Shown piece after piece: positions 32,611 through 42,231 of a stretch of 64,000 bases of DNA. Under the pieces are notes generated by a model, which was given only the letters and a program-made list of their open reading frames with translations, did no database searches and had not been told where the DNA came from. A program made the translations under genes and the position numbers. Within the stretch, counting starts at the first letter, position 1. Each line of letters begins with the position of its first letter. The DNA is from Mycolicibacterium xanthum (GTDB lineage Bacteria; Actinomycetota; Actinomycetes; Mycobacteriales; Mycobacteriaceae): assembly GCF_019710635.1 (NCBI RefSeq), contig NZ_JAIFZS010000042.1:43025-107024 (forward strand), read 5' to 3'.

Positions 32611-34032
32611 ATGCCCCCGTTGTCGAGGCGAATCTTCGTCCAGCTGGCGATCTTTGCGGTGGTCACCCTGGTGGGTGGTGCAGCGATGGTGTTCGGCTAC
32701 ATCAGGCTGCCCGCCATGTTCGGGATCGGTCGCTATGAGGTGACGGTGGAATTGCCCCGGGCGGCGGGTCTGTACCCGAGCGGCAACGTCACCTATCGTG
32801 GCGCAGAGGTCGGGCGTGTCAAGAGCGTGCGGCTCACCGAAACTGGTGTCGCGGCCGTGCTTTCGTTGAAGTCCGGCATCGACATCCCCGGGGATCTCGA
32901 CGCACAGGTGCACAGCCAGTCCCCGGTGGGCGAGCAGTACGTCGCGCTGCTGCCGCGCGGGGACTCCCCGCCGCTGAGGGACGGCGACGTCATCCGGGTG
33001 GACCGCACCTCGGTGCCGCCCGATCTGGACTCCGCGCTGGACGCGATGAACACCGGTCTGACAGCGATCCCCCGCGACGATCTGAAGACGGTGGTCGACG
33101 AGGCGTACGTCGCGGTGGGTGGGCTGGGGCCGGAGTTGTCCGGGCTCGTGACGGACACCGGCGCCCTGGCCGCCAACGCGCGGGAGAACCTGGACCCACT
33201 GCTGACGCTGATCGACGGGGCACAGCCGGTGCTGGACGCCCAGATCGATTCTTCTGACTCGGTGCAGGCGTGGGCTGCGGACCTGGCCGAGATCAGCGGG
33301 CAGCTGCGGGCACACGACGACGCGGTGCGCGGCGTGCTGCAGCAGGGCGGCCCGGTCGCGGAGGAAGCCCGTGCACTGTTCGACCGGGTGCGACCTACCC
33401 TTCCGGTCATCCTGGCCAACCTGGTCAGCGTCGGTCAGGTCGCGGTCACCTACCAGCCCAGCCTGGAGCAGCTCCTGGTGCTGTTGCCCCAGGCTGCCGC
33501 GGTCGCCCAGGCGGTGGGTGTGGCGAACCGGAACACGATGCAGGACTATGTCGGTGCGTTCCTCAGCTTCAATTTGAGGCTGAACCTGCCGCCGCCGTGC
33601 ACCACCGGGTTCCTGCCGGCCGAGCAGCGACGTCCCCCGGCCGCGGAGGACTACCCCGACCGCCCGCCGGGCGACCTGTACTGCCGGGTGCCCCAGGATT
33701 CGCCGATCGGGGTGCGGGGTGTTCGTAACACACCGTGCGTCACTCGCCCGGGAAAGCGCGCGCCGACGGCGGCGATGTGCGAGAGCGACGAGACCTACGT
33801 GCCGCTCAACGACGGCTTCAACTGGAAGGGCGACCCGAATGCCACGCTGTCGGGTCAGCCTGTGCCGCAACAGCAACCGGAACCGCTGCCGTTGCCGGCA
33901 GCAGAGTACGACCCGGCGACCGGGTCTTACGTCGGGCCGGACGGCCAGGTCTACACGCAGACCGATCTCGCCGGGGAGGCCCCGACGGACCAGACGTGGC
34001 AGTCGATGCTGGTGCCGCCCGGGACGGGCTGA
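32611..34032 (+). CDS. mceF: MceF family substrate-binding protein
   Basis: 473 aa. Anchor helix RIFVQLAIFAVVTLVGGAAMVFGYI, the MCE domain LPRAAGLYPSGNVTYRGAEVGRVKSV, helical tail with TMQDYVGAFLSFNLRLNLPPPC-type Cys motif, and a C-terminal region containing QTWQSMLVPPGTG. Last gene of the operon. No mce-associated (mas/mam) gene and no regulator follow; the downstream sdaA is convergent. Confidence 0.92.
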   Translation: MPPLSRRIFVQLAIFAVVTLVGGAAMVFGYIRLPAMFGIGRYEVTVELPRAAGLYPSGNVTYRGAEVGRVKSVRLTETGVAAVLSLKSGIDIPGDLDAQVHSQSPVGEQYVALLPRGDSPPLRDGDVIRVDRTSVPPDLDSALDAMNTGLTAIPRDDLKTVVDEAYVAVGGLGPELSGLVTDTGALAANARENLDPLLTLIDGAQPVLDAQIDSSDSVQAWAADLAEISGQLRAHDDAVRGVLQQGGPVAEEARALFDRVRPTLPVILANLVSVGQVAVTYQPSLEQLLVLLPQAAAVAQAVGVANRNTMQDYVGAFLSFNLRLNLPPPCTTGFLPAEQRRPPAAEDYPDRPPGDLYCRVPQDSPIGVRGVRNTPCVTRPGKRAPTAAMCESDETYVPLNDGFNWKGDPNATLSGQPVPQQQPEPLPLPAAEYDPATGSYVGPDGQVYTQTDLAGEAPTDQTWQSMLVPPGTG

Positions 34033-34066
34033 GCCTACTGGGGTGCGGGACCGCCGTCGCCCCGTC

Positions 34067-35419
34067 TCAGCACTCGACGACGTTGAGGGCCAGGCCGCCC
34101 AGCGACGTCTCCTTGTATTTCTCCGCCATGTCGGCACCGGTGTCGCGCATCGTCTTGATCGCGGTGTCCAGGCTGACGTGGTGGGTGCCGTCACCGCGCA
34201 ACGCCATCCGCGCGGCGGTGATCGCCTTGACCGAGGCGACCGCGTTGCGCTCGATGCACGGGATCTGCACCAGCCCCCCGACCGGGTCGCAGGTCAGGCC
34301 GAGGTTGTGTTCGATACCGATCTCTGCGGCGTTCTCCACCTGGGCCGGGGTGCCGCCCGACACGGCGGCCAGCCCGGCCGCCGCCATCGAGCAGGCCGAG
34401 CCCACCTCGCCCTGGCAGCCGACCTCGGCCCCGGAGATCGACGCGTTGGTCTTGAACAGCTGGCCGATCGCCGCGGCGGTCAGCAGAAAGTCGACGACGC
34501 CGTCGTCGGAGGCTCCGGGGACGAACCGCCAGTAGTAGTGCAGGACAGCGGGAATGATGCCGGCCGCCCCGTTGGTCGGGGCCGTCACGACCCGCCCGCC
34601 GGCGGCGTTCTCCTCGTTGACCGCCAGCGCGAACACGGTGACCCAGTCCATGGCATAGAGCGGATCGGTCGGGTCGGACTCCAGCGCCCGGGCCAGGCCG
34701 GGGGCCCGCCGGCGCACCCGCAGGCCGCCGGGCAGCACCCCCGTCGCGCCCAGCCCGTTGTGGACGCACTCACGCATGGTGGCCCAGATCTGCAGCAGGC
34801 CGTCGCGCAAGCGGTCGCCGTGACCGAGCGCGATCTCGTTGCGGGCGACGATATCAGCGATGCGGCAACGGTTTTCCTGCGCCAGCGCCACCAGTTCGGC
34901 GCCGCTGCGGAACGGGTGCGGGACCGCGACGTCGCTGCTCGCCGCGGTCTCCCCCTCGGCGAGCACGAAGCCGCCGCCGACCGAGTAGTACACCCCGCGC
35001 GCGACCGGAGCGCCGGCGCCGTCGACCGCCGAGAACACCATCCCGTTGCTGTGGAAGTCCATGGCGCGCAGGGAGAGAACGATGTCGGTGGCCATGTCGA
35101 AGTCGATGGTGCGCTCCCCCGCCAGCGACAGCCGGCCACCGGAGCGGATCTCCTCGACGCGGTTGCGCGCGAGGCCGGGATCGACGGTCTCGGGCGCGAA
35201 CCCCTCCAACCCGAGCACCACCGCACCCGGGGTGCCGTGCCCCGCGCCGGTCGCACCGAGCGAGCCGTAGAGCTCGACCCGAACGCCCGTCGCCGCGCCC
35301 AGCCGGCCGTCGGCGGACAGGCCTTCGACGAAACGGCGGGCCGCCCGCATCGGGCCGACGGTGTGCGAACTCGACGGGCCGATCCCGATCGAGAACAGAT
35401 CGAACACCGAGACGGTCAT
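34067..35419 (-). CDS. sdaA: L-serine ammonia-lyase (iron-sulphur type, single chain)
   Basis: 450 aa. Contains the beta domain ([22 protein letters not shown]) and the alpha domain ([59 protein letters not shown]) fused in one chain, as in E. coli SdaA. The three Cys for a [4Fe-4S] cluster are present in the latter blocks. It deaminates serine to pyruvate and ammonia. It is convergent with mceF across a 34-bp gap, and 17 bp separate it from the cwsA stop at 35437. Confidence 0.95.
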   Translation of the reverse strand: MTVSVFDLFSIGIGPSSSHTVGPMRAARRFVEGLSADGRLGAATGVRVELYGSLGATGAGHGTPGAVVLGLEGFAPETVDPGLARNRVEEIRSGGRLSLAGERTIDFDMATDIVLSLRAMDFHSNGMVFSAVDGAGAPVARGVYYSVGGGFVLAEGETAASSDVAVPHPFRSGAELVALAQENRCRIADIVARNEIALGHGDRLRDGLLQIWATMRECVHNGLGATGVLPGGLRVRRRAPGLARALESDPTDPLYAMDWVTVFALAVNEENAAGGRVVTAPTNGAAGIIPAVLHYYWRFVPGASDDGVVDFLLTAAAIGQLFKTNASISGAEVGCQGEVGSACSMAAAGLAAVSGGTPAQVENAAEIGIEHNLGLTCDPVGGLVQIPCIERNAVASVKAITAARMALRGDGTHHVSLDTAIKTMRDTGADMAEKYKETSLGGLALNVVEC

Positions 35420-35436
35420 GACCGACGGTAACCGCG

Positions 35437-35871
35437 CTACGGCTTGGGTGCGACCTCGACGCTGGGCGGCAGCGGGGACGGCTCGGGCTGCGTCGAACGC
35501 CGGACGATCGTGAAGGCCGCCGCTCCCCCGGCCAGCACCGCGACCCCGACGCCGACGAACACCAGCGGGCGCGTCCGGCTGCGGGACTTGCGGGCCTTAC
35601 CGAGCGTCTCGGGCAGGGCGGCGACCGCCTCCTGCACCTCGGCCAGCTCGGCGGTCAACGCGTCCTGCGCGGCGGCCAGGTCGGCCCGAAGCTGCTTGGC
35701 GACGCGTCCACGCCGGTAGCGGTTCCCGACCCAGGCCGCCGAAGACCGCACCGATTCCGCCCCCAGGCCGAGCGCTCCCCTGGTCACGTCGACCGGGCCG
35801 ACCGCCGAGTACTTCAGGCCGCGGCTCAGCCGTTGGCCCGGCGTCATTCGCTGCTCGGTCTTGGGGCTCAT
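35437..35871 (-). CDS. cwsA: Cell-wall synthesis protein CwsA
   Basis: 144 aa from ATG 35871 (MSPKTEQRMTPGQRLSRGLK). A cytoplasmic coiled-coil-like part is followed by a single C-terminal membrane helix (PLVFVGVGVAVLAGGAAAFTIV) and a short Pro-rich tail. Position next to ppiA and sequence match Rv0008c, which interacts with CrgA and Wag31 and supports polar growth and division. The open frame continues upstream on this strand across ppiA but is a shadow there. Confidence 0.88.
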   Translation of the reverse strand: MSPKTEQRMTPGQRLSRGLKYSAVGPVDVTRGALGLGAESVRSSAAWVGNRYRRGRVAKQLRADLAAAQDALTAELAEVQEAVAALPETLGKARKSRSRTRPLVFVGVGVAVLAGGAAAFTIVRRSTQPEPSPLPPSVEVAPKP

Positions 35872-35976
35872 ATCCCACCTCTTCCTGCGCTGGCTGCGTC
35901 GTGCTCCAGACTGCCATCCGCGCCGACGCCATGGTGCCGGTTGGCGTTCGGACCGGGCGTGGCACACTGACTTCCC

Positions 35977-36504
35977 GTGACGAGTCCCATTCAGACCGCG
36001 ACCGCGACCCTGCACACCAACCGCGGTGACATCAAGATCGCACTGTTCGGAAACCACGCGCCGAAGACCGTCTCCAACTTCGTCGGCCTGGCCCAGGGCA
36101 CCAAGGACTACAGCACCGAGAACGCCTCGGGTGGTTCCTCGGGGCCGTTCTACGACGGCGCGGTCTTCCACCGGGTGATCGACGGGTTCATGATCCAGGG
36201 CGGCGACCCGACCGGCACCGGCCGGGGCGGACCCGGCTACAAGTTCGCCGACGAGTTCCACCCCGAGCTGCAGTTCTCCAAGCCCTACCTGCTGGCGATG
36301 GCCAATGCGGGCCCGGGCACCAACGGCTCGCAGTTCTTCATCACGGTCACCGAGACGCCGCACCTCAACCGCCGCCACACCATCTTCGGTGAGGTCGTCG
36401 ATCCTGAGTCGCAGAAGGTCGTCGACGCGATCGCGACCACGGCCGTCGACCGCGGCGACCGCCCGGTCGAGCCGGTCGTGATCGAGTCGATCACCATCTC
36501 GTAG
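35977..36504 (+). CDS. ppiA: Peptidyl-prolyl cis-trans isomerase A (cyclophilin)
   Basis: 175 aa, GTG start. Cyclophilin fold with [26 protein letters not shown] and [36 protein letters not shown]; the catalytic Arg is in FHRVIDGF. There is no signal peptide, so it is cytosolic. Corresponds to Rv0009. It ends at a strong inverted repeat. Confidence 0.96.
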   Translation: MTSPIQTATATLHTNRGDIKIALFGNHAPKTVSNFVGLAQGTKDYSTENASGGSSGPFYDGAVFHRVIDGFMIQGGDPTGTGRGGPGYKFADEFHPELQFSKPYLLAMANAGPGTNGSQFFITVTETPHLNRRHTIFGEVVDPESQKVVDAIATTAVDRGDRPVEPVVIESITIS

Positions 36505-36505
36505 C

Positions 36506-36554
36506 GATTTCGGTGTAGTTCGTCACGCTCACCGTCACCAACTACACCGAAATC
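36506..36554. terminator. 15-bp perfect inverted repeat, bidirectional terminator candidate
   Basis: GATTTCGGTGTAGTT (36506-36520) is the exact reverse complement of AACTACACCGAAATC (36540-36554), with a 19-nt loop. It starts one base after the ppiA stop and its other arm reaches the stop of the convergent PH-domain gene. AT-richer ends give short T runs on both strands, fitting a terminator shared by convergent genes. Confidence 0.8.
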
Positions 36555-36981
36555 ACCCGGTGCCGGGTGCGAGCCCGGCGGCGGTGAGCGCGTCGAGCAC
36601 CCGCAGCGGATCGGTGCCGAGGTCCCACCGGCTCAGCACCAGCAGCCGATCGTCGATGGTGTCGATCTCGAGCAGCCGCACGCGGCGACCGATTCTGCGG
36701 AACTCGGTGATGCGGATCAGCGTGATGTCACCGCGCTCGAGCCGGCGGTCCTTCCACCAGCCGCGGTACACCAGGCCCCCCTCGCTGATTGCCAGCTTCG
36801 GTCGTGCGCGGAACGACATGACCGCAAACACCAGCAAACCCACCGCGGCAGCGCCCACGAGAATTCGCCCGGGCGGGTCTGTGACCAGCGTCACAACACC
36901 TACGCCGAGAGCTAGACCAGCGACTCCAGCCCCGAGAATGCCCGCCGTCGGCGGGCCCCACTGGGTTTGCTGGGTGGACAA
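36553..36981 (-). CDS. PH-domain membrane protein (Rv0010c-like)
   Basis: 142 aa. The start is a TTG at 36981, supported by AGGAGG 7 nt upstream; translation begins MSTQQTQWGPPTAG. Two closely spaced hydrophobic segments (about 15-55) are followed by a bacterial PH domain (LAISEGGLVYRGWWKDRRLERGDITLIRI, then LLEIDTIDDRLLVLSRW). Corresponds to Rv0010c. The start codon lies inside a DnaA-box-like TTGTCCACC. Function unknown. Confidence 0.88.
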   Translation of the reverse strand: MSTQQTQWGPPTAGILGAGVAGLALGVGVVTLVTDPPGRILVGAAAVGLLVFAVMSFRARPKLAISEGGLVYRGWWKDRRLERGDITLIRITEFRRIGRRVRLLEIDTIDDRLLVLSRWDLGTDPLRVLDALTAAGLAPGTG

Positions 36982-37040
36982 TTCACACCCTCCTACCGCG
37001 AAAAACAGGGTTATCCACAGGTGCTATCCCCAATGGGGAT
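36973..37040. promoter_or_regulatory. DnaA-box pair and palindrome upstream of the PH-domain gene
   Basis: A perfect TTATCCACA lies at 37011-37019. TTGTCCACC lies on the minus strand at 36973-36981 over the gene's TTG start. A 15-bp palindrome ATCCCCAATGGGGAT is at 37026-37040. The 149-bp non-coding interval also contains AAAAACAGGG, AT-richer than its surroundings. Two boxes 38 bp apart suggest DnaA binding about 25 kb from oriC. No gene fits the remainder to 37130. Confidence 0.6.
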
Positions 37041-37130
37041 GAATAACAAGCGTGTGATCCGTTGACGCACAGGTCACGTACAGGGTGATCGAAAGCAACG
37101 AAGATGAATCCATCTCTCCGGCCGTGACGG

Positions 37131-37412
37131 TCACCGCCAGCGCATCGTCAGGAGTAGCCCGGTGATCATGAAGGCAAACGCGATGGCGTAGTTCCACACG
37201 TTGAGGGCGGCCATCCATTGCAGGAAGCCGGGGGCGTCGGGTCCGCTGCCGGCCAACTGGAACACGATCAACCATGTCAGGCCGATCAGCATCAGGCCGA
37301 TGAACAGTACGACGAACCAGACACTCGACGGTCCCGCCTTGACCTTGACCGGTGTCCGGCTCACCGGATTGATGGTGAAGTCGTTCTTCTTGCGGACCTT
37401 GGACTTGGGCAT
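37131..37412 (-). CDS. crgA: Cell-division protein CrgA
   Basis: 93 aa from ATG 37412 ([21 protein letters not shown]), the same length as M. tuberculosis CrgA. A short basic cytoplasmic N-terminus is followed by two membrane helices ([21 protein letters not shown] and [18 protein letters not shown]). It is a septal scaffold that recruits FtsI and CwsA. It is divergent from the DUF881 gene; the two share about 120 bp of promoter DNA. Confidence 0.94.
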   Translation of the reverse strand: MPKSKVRKKNDFTINPVSRTPVKVKAGPSSVWFVVLFIGLMLIGLTWLIVFQLAGSGPDAPGFLQWMAALNVWNYAIAFAFMITGLLLTMRWR

Positions 37413-37533
37413 GCGTACCTTCGGGCGTTCGGCGCCGCGCCTGTCGCCGATGCCACGAGCCACCGGTCAGTGCGACGATTGGGTACGCAAAGCCTAACCC
37501 AGGCGCCGAACCGCTCCGAAGGAGATGAAACCG

Positions 37534-38295
37534 ATGGACCACGGGACGCACCCCGCACCGCGGCGGTCGGTATGGCGCCTGGGTGTCCCGGTGGTGTGCG
37601 TGGCGGCCGGCCTGCTGCTGGGCGTCACACACGGCGTGTCCGGCGGCGACGAGATTCGCAGCAGCGACGCGCCCCGCCTGGTCGACCTGGTGCGGGAGGC
37701 CCAACAGTCGGTGGACCGTCTCACCGCGGCCCGGGACGCCGCGGCCACCGAACTCGAGAACCACCACGGCGGATCCCCCGGCATCGCAGCGGCGCTGGCC
37801 GCGATCACCCGTCGCGCCGAAGCACTCTCGGTGCCGGCGGGCGTGGCGCCGGTACGCGGCCCCGGGCTGGTGGTGACGCTCAACGACGCGCAGCGCGATG
37901 CCGAGGGCCGGTTCCCGCGCGATGCCTCCCCAGATGACCTGGTCGTGCACCAGCAGGACATCCAGGGCGTCATGAACGCGTTGTGGAGCGCCGGGGCCGA
38001 GGGCATGCAGATCCAGGACCAACGGATCATCGCGACGTCGGCGCCGCGGTGTGTGGGCAACACGCTGCTGCTCAACGGCCGCACGTACAGCCCGCCGTAT
38101 GTGATCACCGCGATCGGCGACGCCGGGTCGATGCAGCAGGCGCTGGCCGATGCGCCGCTGGTGCAGCTCTACAAGCGGTACGCGGCCCGGTTCGGGCTGG
38201 GATACACCGAGGAACCGAAGGACGTCGAACTCGTCGGCTACACCGAACCGCTGAAGATGAAGTACGCCACCCCGATCGGTCCGCTCGGGTACTGA
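37534..38295 (+). CDS. DUF881 membrane-anchored protein (Rv0012-like)
   Basis: 253 aa from ATG 37534, 9 nt after AAGGAG; the ATG at 37525 abuts that site and is unlikely. One N-terminal membrane helix (VWRLGVPVVCVAAGLLLGVT), a coiled coil (LVREAQQSVDRLTAARDAAATELEN), then the DUF881 domain (GPGLVVTLNDAQRD..., DLVVHQQDIQGVMNALWSAGAEGMQIQDQRI). Family members cluster with division genes, but their function is not established. Confidence 0.9.
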   Translation: MDHGTHPAPRRSVWRLGVPVVCVAAGLLLGVTHGVSGGDEIRSSDAPRLVDLVREAQQSVDRLTAARDAAATELENHHGGSPGIAAALAAITRRAEALSVPAGVAPVRGPGLVVTLNDAQRDAEGRFPRDASPDDLVVHQQDIQGVMNALWSAGAEGMQIQDQRIIATSAPRCVGNTLLLNGRTYSPPYVITAIGDAGSMQQALADAPLVQLYKRYAARFGLGYTEEPKDVELVGYTEPLKMKYATPIGPLGY

Positions 38296-38357
38296 TCGGC
38301 CGCTCGACTCAGTCACTTGACGTTGGGGGCCGTCACCTGCGCCGGTAGCCTGTTGCC

Positions 38358-39032
38358 ATGCAGGTGTTGGTCGTCGACAACTACGACAGCTTCGTGTTCA
38401 ACCTGGTCCAGTACCTGGGCCAGCTCGGGGTGGACGCGCAGGTCTGGCGCAATGACGACGACCGGCTGGCCACCCCGGACGACGTCGCGCGGGTGGCGGC
38501 GGAATTCGACGGTGTGCTGCTGAGCCCGGGGCCGGGCACCCCCGAGCGGGCCGGCGCATCGATCCCGCTGGTGCACGCCTGTGCTGCGGCGGGCACACCG
38601 CTGCTCGGGGTCTGTCTCGGACATCAGGCCATCGGCGTGGCGTTCGGGGGCACCGTGGACCGCGCCCCGGAGTTGCTCCACGGCAAGACCAGCACCGTGT
38701 ATCACTCCGACTGCGGTGTGCTGAAAGGACTTCCGGACCCGTTCGTGGCGACCCGCTATCACTCGTTGACGATCCTGCCCGACACGGTGCCCGCCGAGCT
38801 GGAGGTGATCGCCCGCACCGCCGGGGAGGTGATCATGGCCGTGCGCCACGTCGAGTTGCCCATCCACGGCGTGCAATTCCATCCGGAGTCGATCCTGACC
38901 GAGGGCGGGCACCGAATGCTGGCCAACTGGCTGGGCTTCTGCGGTGCGGCGCCGCCGGAGGAGCTGGTGCGCCGGCTCGAGGACGAGGTGGCCGGCGCGG
39001 TGGCGGCCGCTACGACGCGAAGCTCAGCGTGA
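38358..39032 (+). CDS. pabA: Glutamine amidotransferase, anthranilate/aminodeoxychorismate synthase component II
   Basis: 224 aa class I glutaminase with catalytic Cys86 in LLGVCLGHQAIG and the His-x-Glu pair in GVQFHPESI. It supplies ammonia for 4-amino-4-deoxychorismate (folate) or anthranilate (tryptophan). M. tuberculosis Rv0013 in this place is named trpG, and because no synthase partner is adjacent, the specificity cannot be fixed by context. Its 3' end overlaps the convergent pknB by 23 bp. Confidence 0.93.
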   Translation: MQVLVVDNYDSFVFNLVQYLGQLGVDAQVWRNDDDRLATPDDVARVAAEFDGVLLSPGPGTPERAGASIPLVHACAAAGTPLLGVCLGHQAIGVAFGGTVDRAPELLHGKTSTVYHSDCGVLKGLPDPFVATRYHSLTILPDTVPAELEVIARTAGEVIMAVRHVELPIHGVQFHPESILTEGGHRMLANWLGFCGAAPPEELVRRLEDEVAGAVAAATTRSSA

Positions 39033-40887
39033 TCCTGGCGCCGTAGTTCACCCCGGAGCCCGCCGACGGGCTCTGCGTGACGACGGCGTTGGTCCGCTGA
39101 CCGCTGTCCCGCACGTCGGCGCCCTTGTCCAGCTGGCCGGTCCAGCCCAGCGCACGCAGCCGTGGCTCGGCGTCCGTCCAGAACATGCCGGTCAGATCGG
39201 GCATCACGAACTGGTTGCCGCGCGACACCTGGATCTGGATCACGGTGTCCTGCGGCACCGTCTGCGACGGAGCCGGGTCCGTTCCGACCACCTGGCCCGA
39301 CGAGGTGGTGCTGTCGACCTCGACCGGAACCGTATTGGCGAAACCGGACGCCGACAGGATCTCCTGGCAGACCTGCACGGTCTGGCCGACGCAGTCGGGC
39401 ACCACCGCGGTGGCCGGCCCGCGGCCCATCACGATGGTGATCTCGTTGGTGATCGCCGAGGTCTGGTTGGCCGGCGGCAGCGTGGACAGCACCCGGTCCT
39501 TCTGTTCGGGCAGCGAGTCGGAGGTCGTCTGCCGGAACCGGCCGAAGCCGGCCGCGGTGAGCTTCTCCACGGCGTCGGCGTAGCTCAGCCCCGACACGTC
39601 GGGTACTTCGCGTTGCTCGGGTCCGGTCGAGACGTTCAGGGTGACCTCGTCACCGGCGGACACCGCGGCGTTGGCCTCGGGATCGGTGCTGATCACGTGG
39701 TCGGGTGGCACCTTGGAGTCGGGCTGCTGCTGGGTGCGGATGGAGAAGCCGCGGTTCTGCAGCGTGGCGATCGCGTCGGCGGATGCCTGACCGGTCACGT
39801 CGGGGACCTGGACGTCGCGGGTCGCGCCGCCGAACATGTTGATGGCCACGGTGACCACCACGGTCAGCACCGCCAGTACGGCGACGGCGATCAACCAGCG
39901 GGCCACCGATCCGCTGCGCACGGTTTCCTCGTAGCGGGGCTGGTGGCCGCCGACCGGTTCGATGGGTTCGGTGCGGTCCCGGGCCGGCGTCGCCGACAGC
40001 AGCGACGTCCGCTCGGCGTCGGTCAGCACCTTCGGCGCGTCGGGAGTCTGGCCGCTGTGCACCCTGACCAGGTCGGCGCGCATCTCGGCGGCGGTCTGGT
40101 AGCGGTTGTCGGGATTCTTGGCCAGCGCCTTGAGGACCACCGCGTCCAGGTCGGGGGAGATGTCGGGGTTGCGCTGCGACGGCGGTACCGGGTCCTCCCG
40201 GACATGCTGATAGGCCACCGCGACGGGTGAATCGCCGACGAACGGCGGTTGCCCGGTGAGCACCTCGTAGAGCACGCAGCCCAGCGAGTACACATCGGAG
40301 CGGGCGTCGACCTTGATCCCGCGGGCTTGCTCGGGGGACAGGTACTGGGCGGTGCCGATGACCGCGGCGGTCTGCGTGACGGGGTTGCCGGCGTCGGCCA
40401 GTGCACGCGCGATGCCGAAGTCCATCACCTTCACCGCGCCGGTCTTGCTGATCATGATGTTGGCCGGCTTGACGTCACGGTGCACGATGCCGTGCTGGTG
40501 GCTGAAGTTGAGCGCCTGGCAGGCATCGGCGATCACCTCGATCGCCCGCCGGGGCGGCATCGGGCCCTCGGTGTGCACGATGTCGCGCAGCGTCACCCCG
40601 TCGACGTACTCCATGACGATGTAGGGCAGCGGTCCGGTGGGCGTTTCCGCCTCGCCGGTGTCGTAGACGGCGACGATGGCGGGGTGGTTGAGTGCCGCGG
40701 CGTTCTGCGCCTCTCTGCGGAACCGGAGATAGAAGCTCGGGTCACGGGCGAGGTCCGCCCGCAGCACCTTGATCGCCACGTCGCGGTGCAGGCGCAGGTC
40801 GCGCGCCAGATGCACCTCCGACATACCGCCGAAGCCCAGGATCTCGCCGACCTCATAGCGGTCGGAAAGTTGCTGTGGGGTCGTCAT
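39010..40887 (-). CDS. pknB: Serine/threonine protein kinase PknB (PASTA kinase)
   Basis: 625 aa. Kinase domain at about 11-275 with ATP Lys40 (VAIKVL), the catalytic loop HRDVKPANI and DFG. The activation loop [15 protein letters not shown] keeps the two autophosphorylated Thr. A single membrane helix (about 333-353) is followed by four extracellular PASTA repeats that sense muropeptides and lipid II. An essential regulator of growth and division; targets include CwlM and FhaA, both encoded in this window. Start overlaps the pknA stop by 4 bp. Confidence 0.97.
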   Translation of the reverse strand: MTTPQQLSDRYEVGEILGFGGMSEVHLARDLRLHRDVAIKVLRADLARDPSFYLRFRREAQNAAALNHPAIVAVYDTGEAETPTGPLPYIVMEYVDGVTLRDIVHTEGPMPPRRAIEVIADACQALNFSHQHGIVHRDVKPANIMISKTGAVKVMDFGIARALADAGNPVTQTAAVIGTAQYLSPEQARGIKVDARSDVYSLGCVLYEVLTGQPPFVGDSPVAVAYQHVREDPVPPSQRNPDISPDLDAVVLKALAKNPDNRYQTAAEMRADLVRVHSGQTPDAPKVLTDAERTSLLSATPARDRTEPIEPVGGHQPRYEETVRSGSVARWLIAVAVLAVLTVVVTVAINMFGGATRDVQVPDVTGQASADAIATLQNRGFSIRTQQQPDSKVPPDHVISTDPEANAAVSAGDEVTLNVSTGPEQREVPDVSGLSYADAVEKLTAAGFGRFRQTTSDSLPEQKDRVLSTLPPANQTSAITNEITIVMGRGPATAVVPDCVGQTVQVCQEILSASGFANTVPVEVDSTTSSGQVVGTDPAPSQTVPQDTVIQIQVSRGNQFVMPDLTGMFWTDAEPRLRALGWTGQLDKGADVRDSGQRTNAVVTQSPSAGSGVNYGARITLSFAS

Positions 40888-42155
40888 GGCATCATCTGTC
40901 CTGCGGCGTACAGCGTGACGGCCGGCGGTCGGGCGTCGTGCGAGAGGGATACCCAGTATTCGTCAGGCTGATGAATACCCAGGTCAGGGAGCGCCGGCGC
41001 AGCGGTGGGCGATTCCGCCGGTGGGGTCTGCGTGGTGGTGTCCGATGGGGGGACGCGGTCTCTGCGGTCCTGCGCGTTGAGCACGATCAGGATGGCGATC
41101 ACGATCGCCAGCGCGCCGAGCACCCCGGCCGCCCACAACAGCGCCCGCTGGCCCGACGAGAAGGTGCGCCCGCGTGGCGGCGGTGCTGACCGGTGGGTGC
41201 CTGCGCTGCGTGCGCGCGGGGCCGGGGCCGGGGGGACAACCGGACGGGCCTGGGTGGCGGCGGGCACCGCCGTCGGCGCGGCCCGACCGATCGACGGTGT
41301 GGTGTTGGGGCGCGGCGGCCGCCGTCCGGCGCGGACCGCTGCGACGGCATCGGCGAACGCCCCACCGGACTTGTAGCGCATACCGGGGTTCTTCACCAGC
41401 GTGATCTCGATCAACTCACGCACATTGGGCGGCAGGTCGGCGGGCAGCGGGGGAGGGTTCTCCTTGATGTGCTTCATCGCCACGGTCAGCGCACCGTCGC
41501 CGGTGAACGGCCGCTTGCCCGACACCGATTCGTAGCCGACGACGCCGAGGGAGTAGACATCGCTGGCCGCGGTGGCGTCGTGGCCGAGAGCCTGCTCGGG
41601 CGCGATGTACTGGGCGGTGCCCATCACCATGCCGGTCTGGGTGACCGGCGCGGCGTCGACGGCCTTGGCGATGCCGAAGTCGGTCAGCTTCACCTGCCCG
41701 GTGGGGGTGATCAGGATGTTGCCGGGCTTGACGTCGCGGTGCACCAGGCCCGCGGTGTGCGCGACCTGCAGGGCCCGGCCGGTCTGCTCGAGCATGTCCA
41801 GCGCGTGCCGCAGCGACAGTCGGCCGGTTCGTTTGAGGACGGAGTTCAGCGGCTCGCCGTTGACCAGTTCCATCACCAGGTAGGCGGTGCGGCCCTCACC
41901 GTCGATGTCGGTCTCGCCGTAGTCGTACACCCCGGCGATGCCCGGATGGTTGAGCATGGCCACCGTGCGGGCCTCGGCCCGGAACCGCTCGACGAACTCG
42001 GAGTCGGTGGAGTACTCGGCCTTGAGCACCTTGATCGCCACCCGCCGGCCCAGCCGGGAGTCCACGCCCTCCCAGACCTGACCCATGCCGCCGGTCGCGA
42101 TGAGGCGCTGCAGCCGGTAGCGCCCCGACAGGGTTACTCCCACGCGGGGGCTCAT
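40884..42155 (-). CDS. pknA: Serine/threonine protein kinase PknA
   Basis: 423 aa from ATG 42155 ([21 protein letters not shown]); the frame continues upstream without homology. Kinase motifs: glycine loop [11 protein letters not shown], Lys42, [12 protein letters not shown], activation loop with [13 protein letters not shown] Pro-rich juxtamembrane linker and one membrane helix ([22 protein letters not shown]) follow, then a short external tail without PASTA repeats. It acts with PknB on division and mycolate enzymes. Unlike the rest of the operon, it does not overlap its upstream gene pbpA (76-bp repeat-containing gap). Confidence 0.96.
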   Translation of the reverse strand: MSPRVGVTLSGRYRLQRLIATGGMGQVWEGVDSRLGRRVAIKVLKAEYSTDSEFVERFRAEARTVAMLNHPGIAGVYDYGETDIDGEGRTAYLVMELVNGEPLNSVLKRTGRLSLRHALDMLEQTGRALQVAHTAGLVHRDVKPGNILITPTGQVKLTDFGIAKAVDAAPVTQTGMVMGTAQYIAPEQALGHDATAASDVYSLGVVGYESVSGKRPFTGDGALTVAMKHIKENPPPLPADLPPNVRELIEITLVKNPGMRYKSGGAFADAVAAVRAGRRPPRPNTTPSIGRAAPTAVPAATQARPVVPPAPAPRARSAGTHRSAPPPRGRTFSSGQRALLWAAGVLGALAIVIAILIVLNAQDRRDRVPPSDTTTQTPPAESPTAAPALPDLGIHQPDEYWVSLSHDARPPAVTLYAAGQMMP

Positions 42156-42210
42156 TTCTGGCCTCCGGCGCGTCTGCTGGTCTGCTCGCCTCCGGCTCGG
42201 AAACCGGATT

Positions 42211-42225
42211 CTCGCCTCCGGCGAG
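42211..42225. repeat. Short hairpin and repeats in the pbpA-pknA junction
   Basis: CTCGCCTCCGGCGAG is a perfect 6-bp stem with a 3-nt loop. The unit CTCGCCTCCGG also occurs at 42185-42195, and GGCCTCCGGCG at 42160-42170, so the 76-bp spacer consists largely of three copies of GCCTCCGG. The spacer separates two genes otherwise expected to be coupled. Confidence 0.6.
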
Positions 42226-42231
42226 GGCCGC

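Noticed and set aside
33719..35431. 570-aa frame antisense to sdaA
   Set aside because: Shadow of sdaA and the end of mceF; sdaA has unmistakable catalytic motifs.
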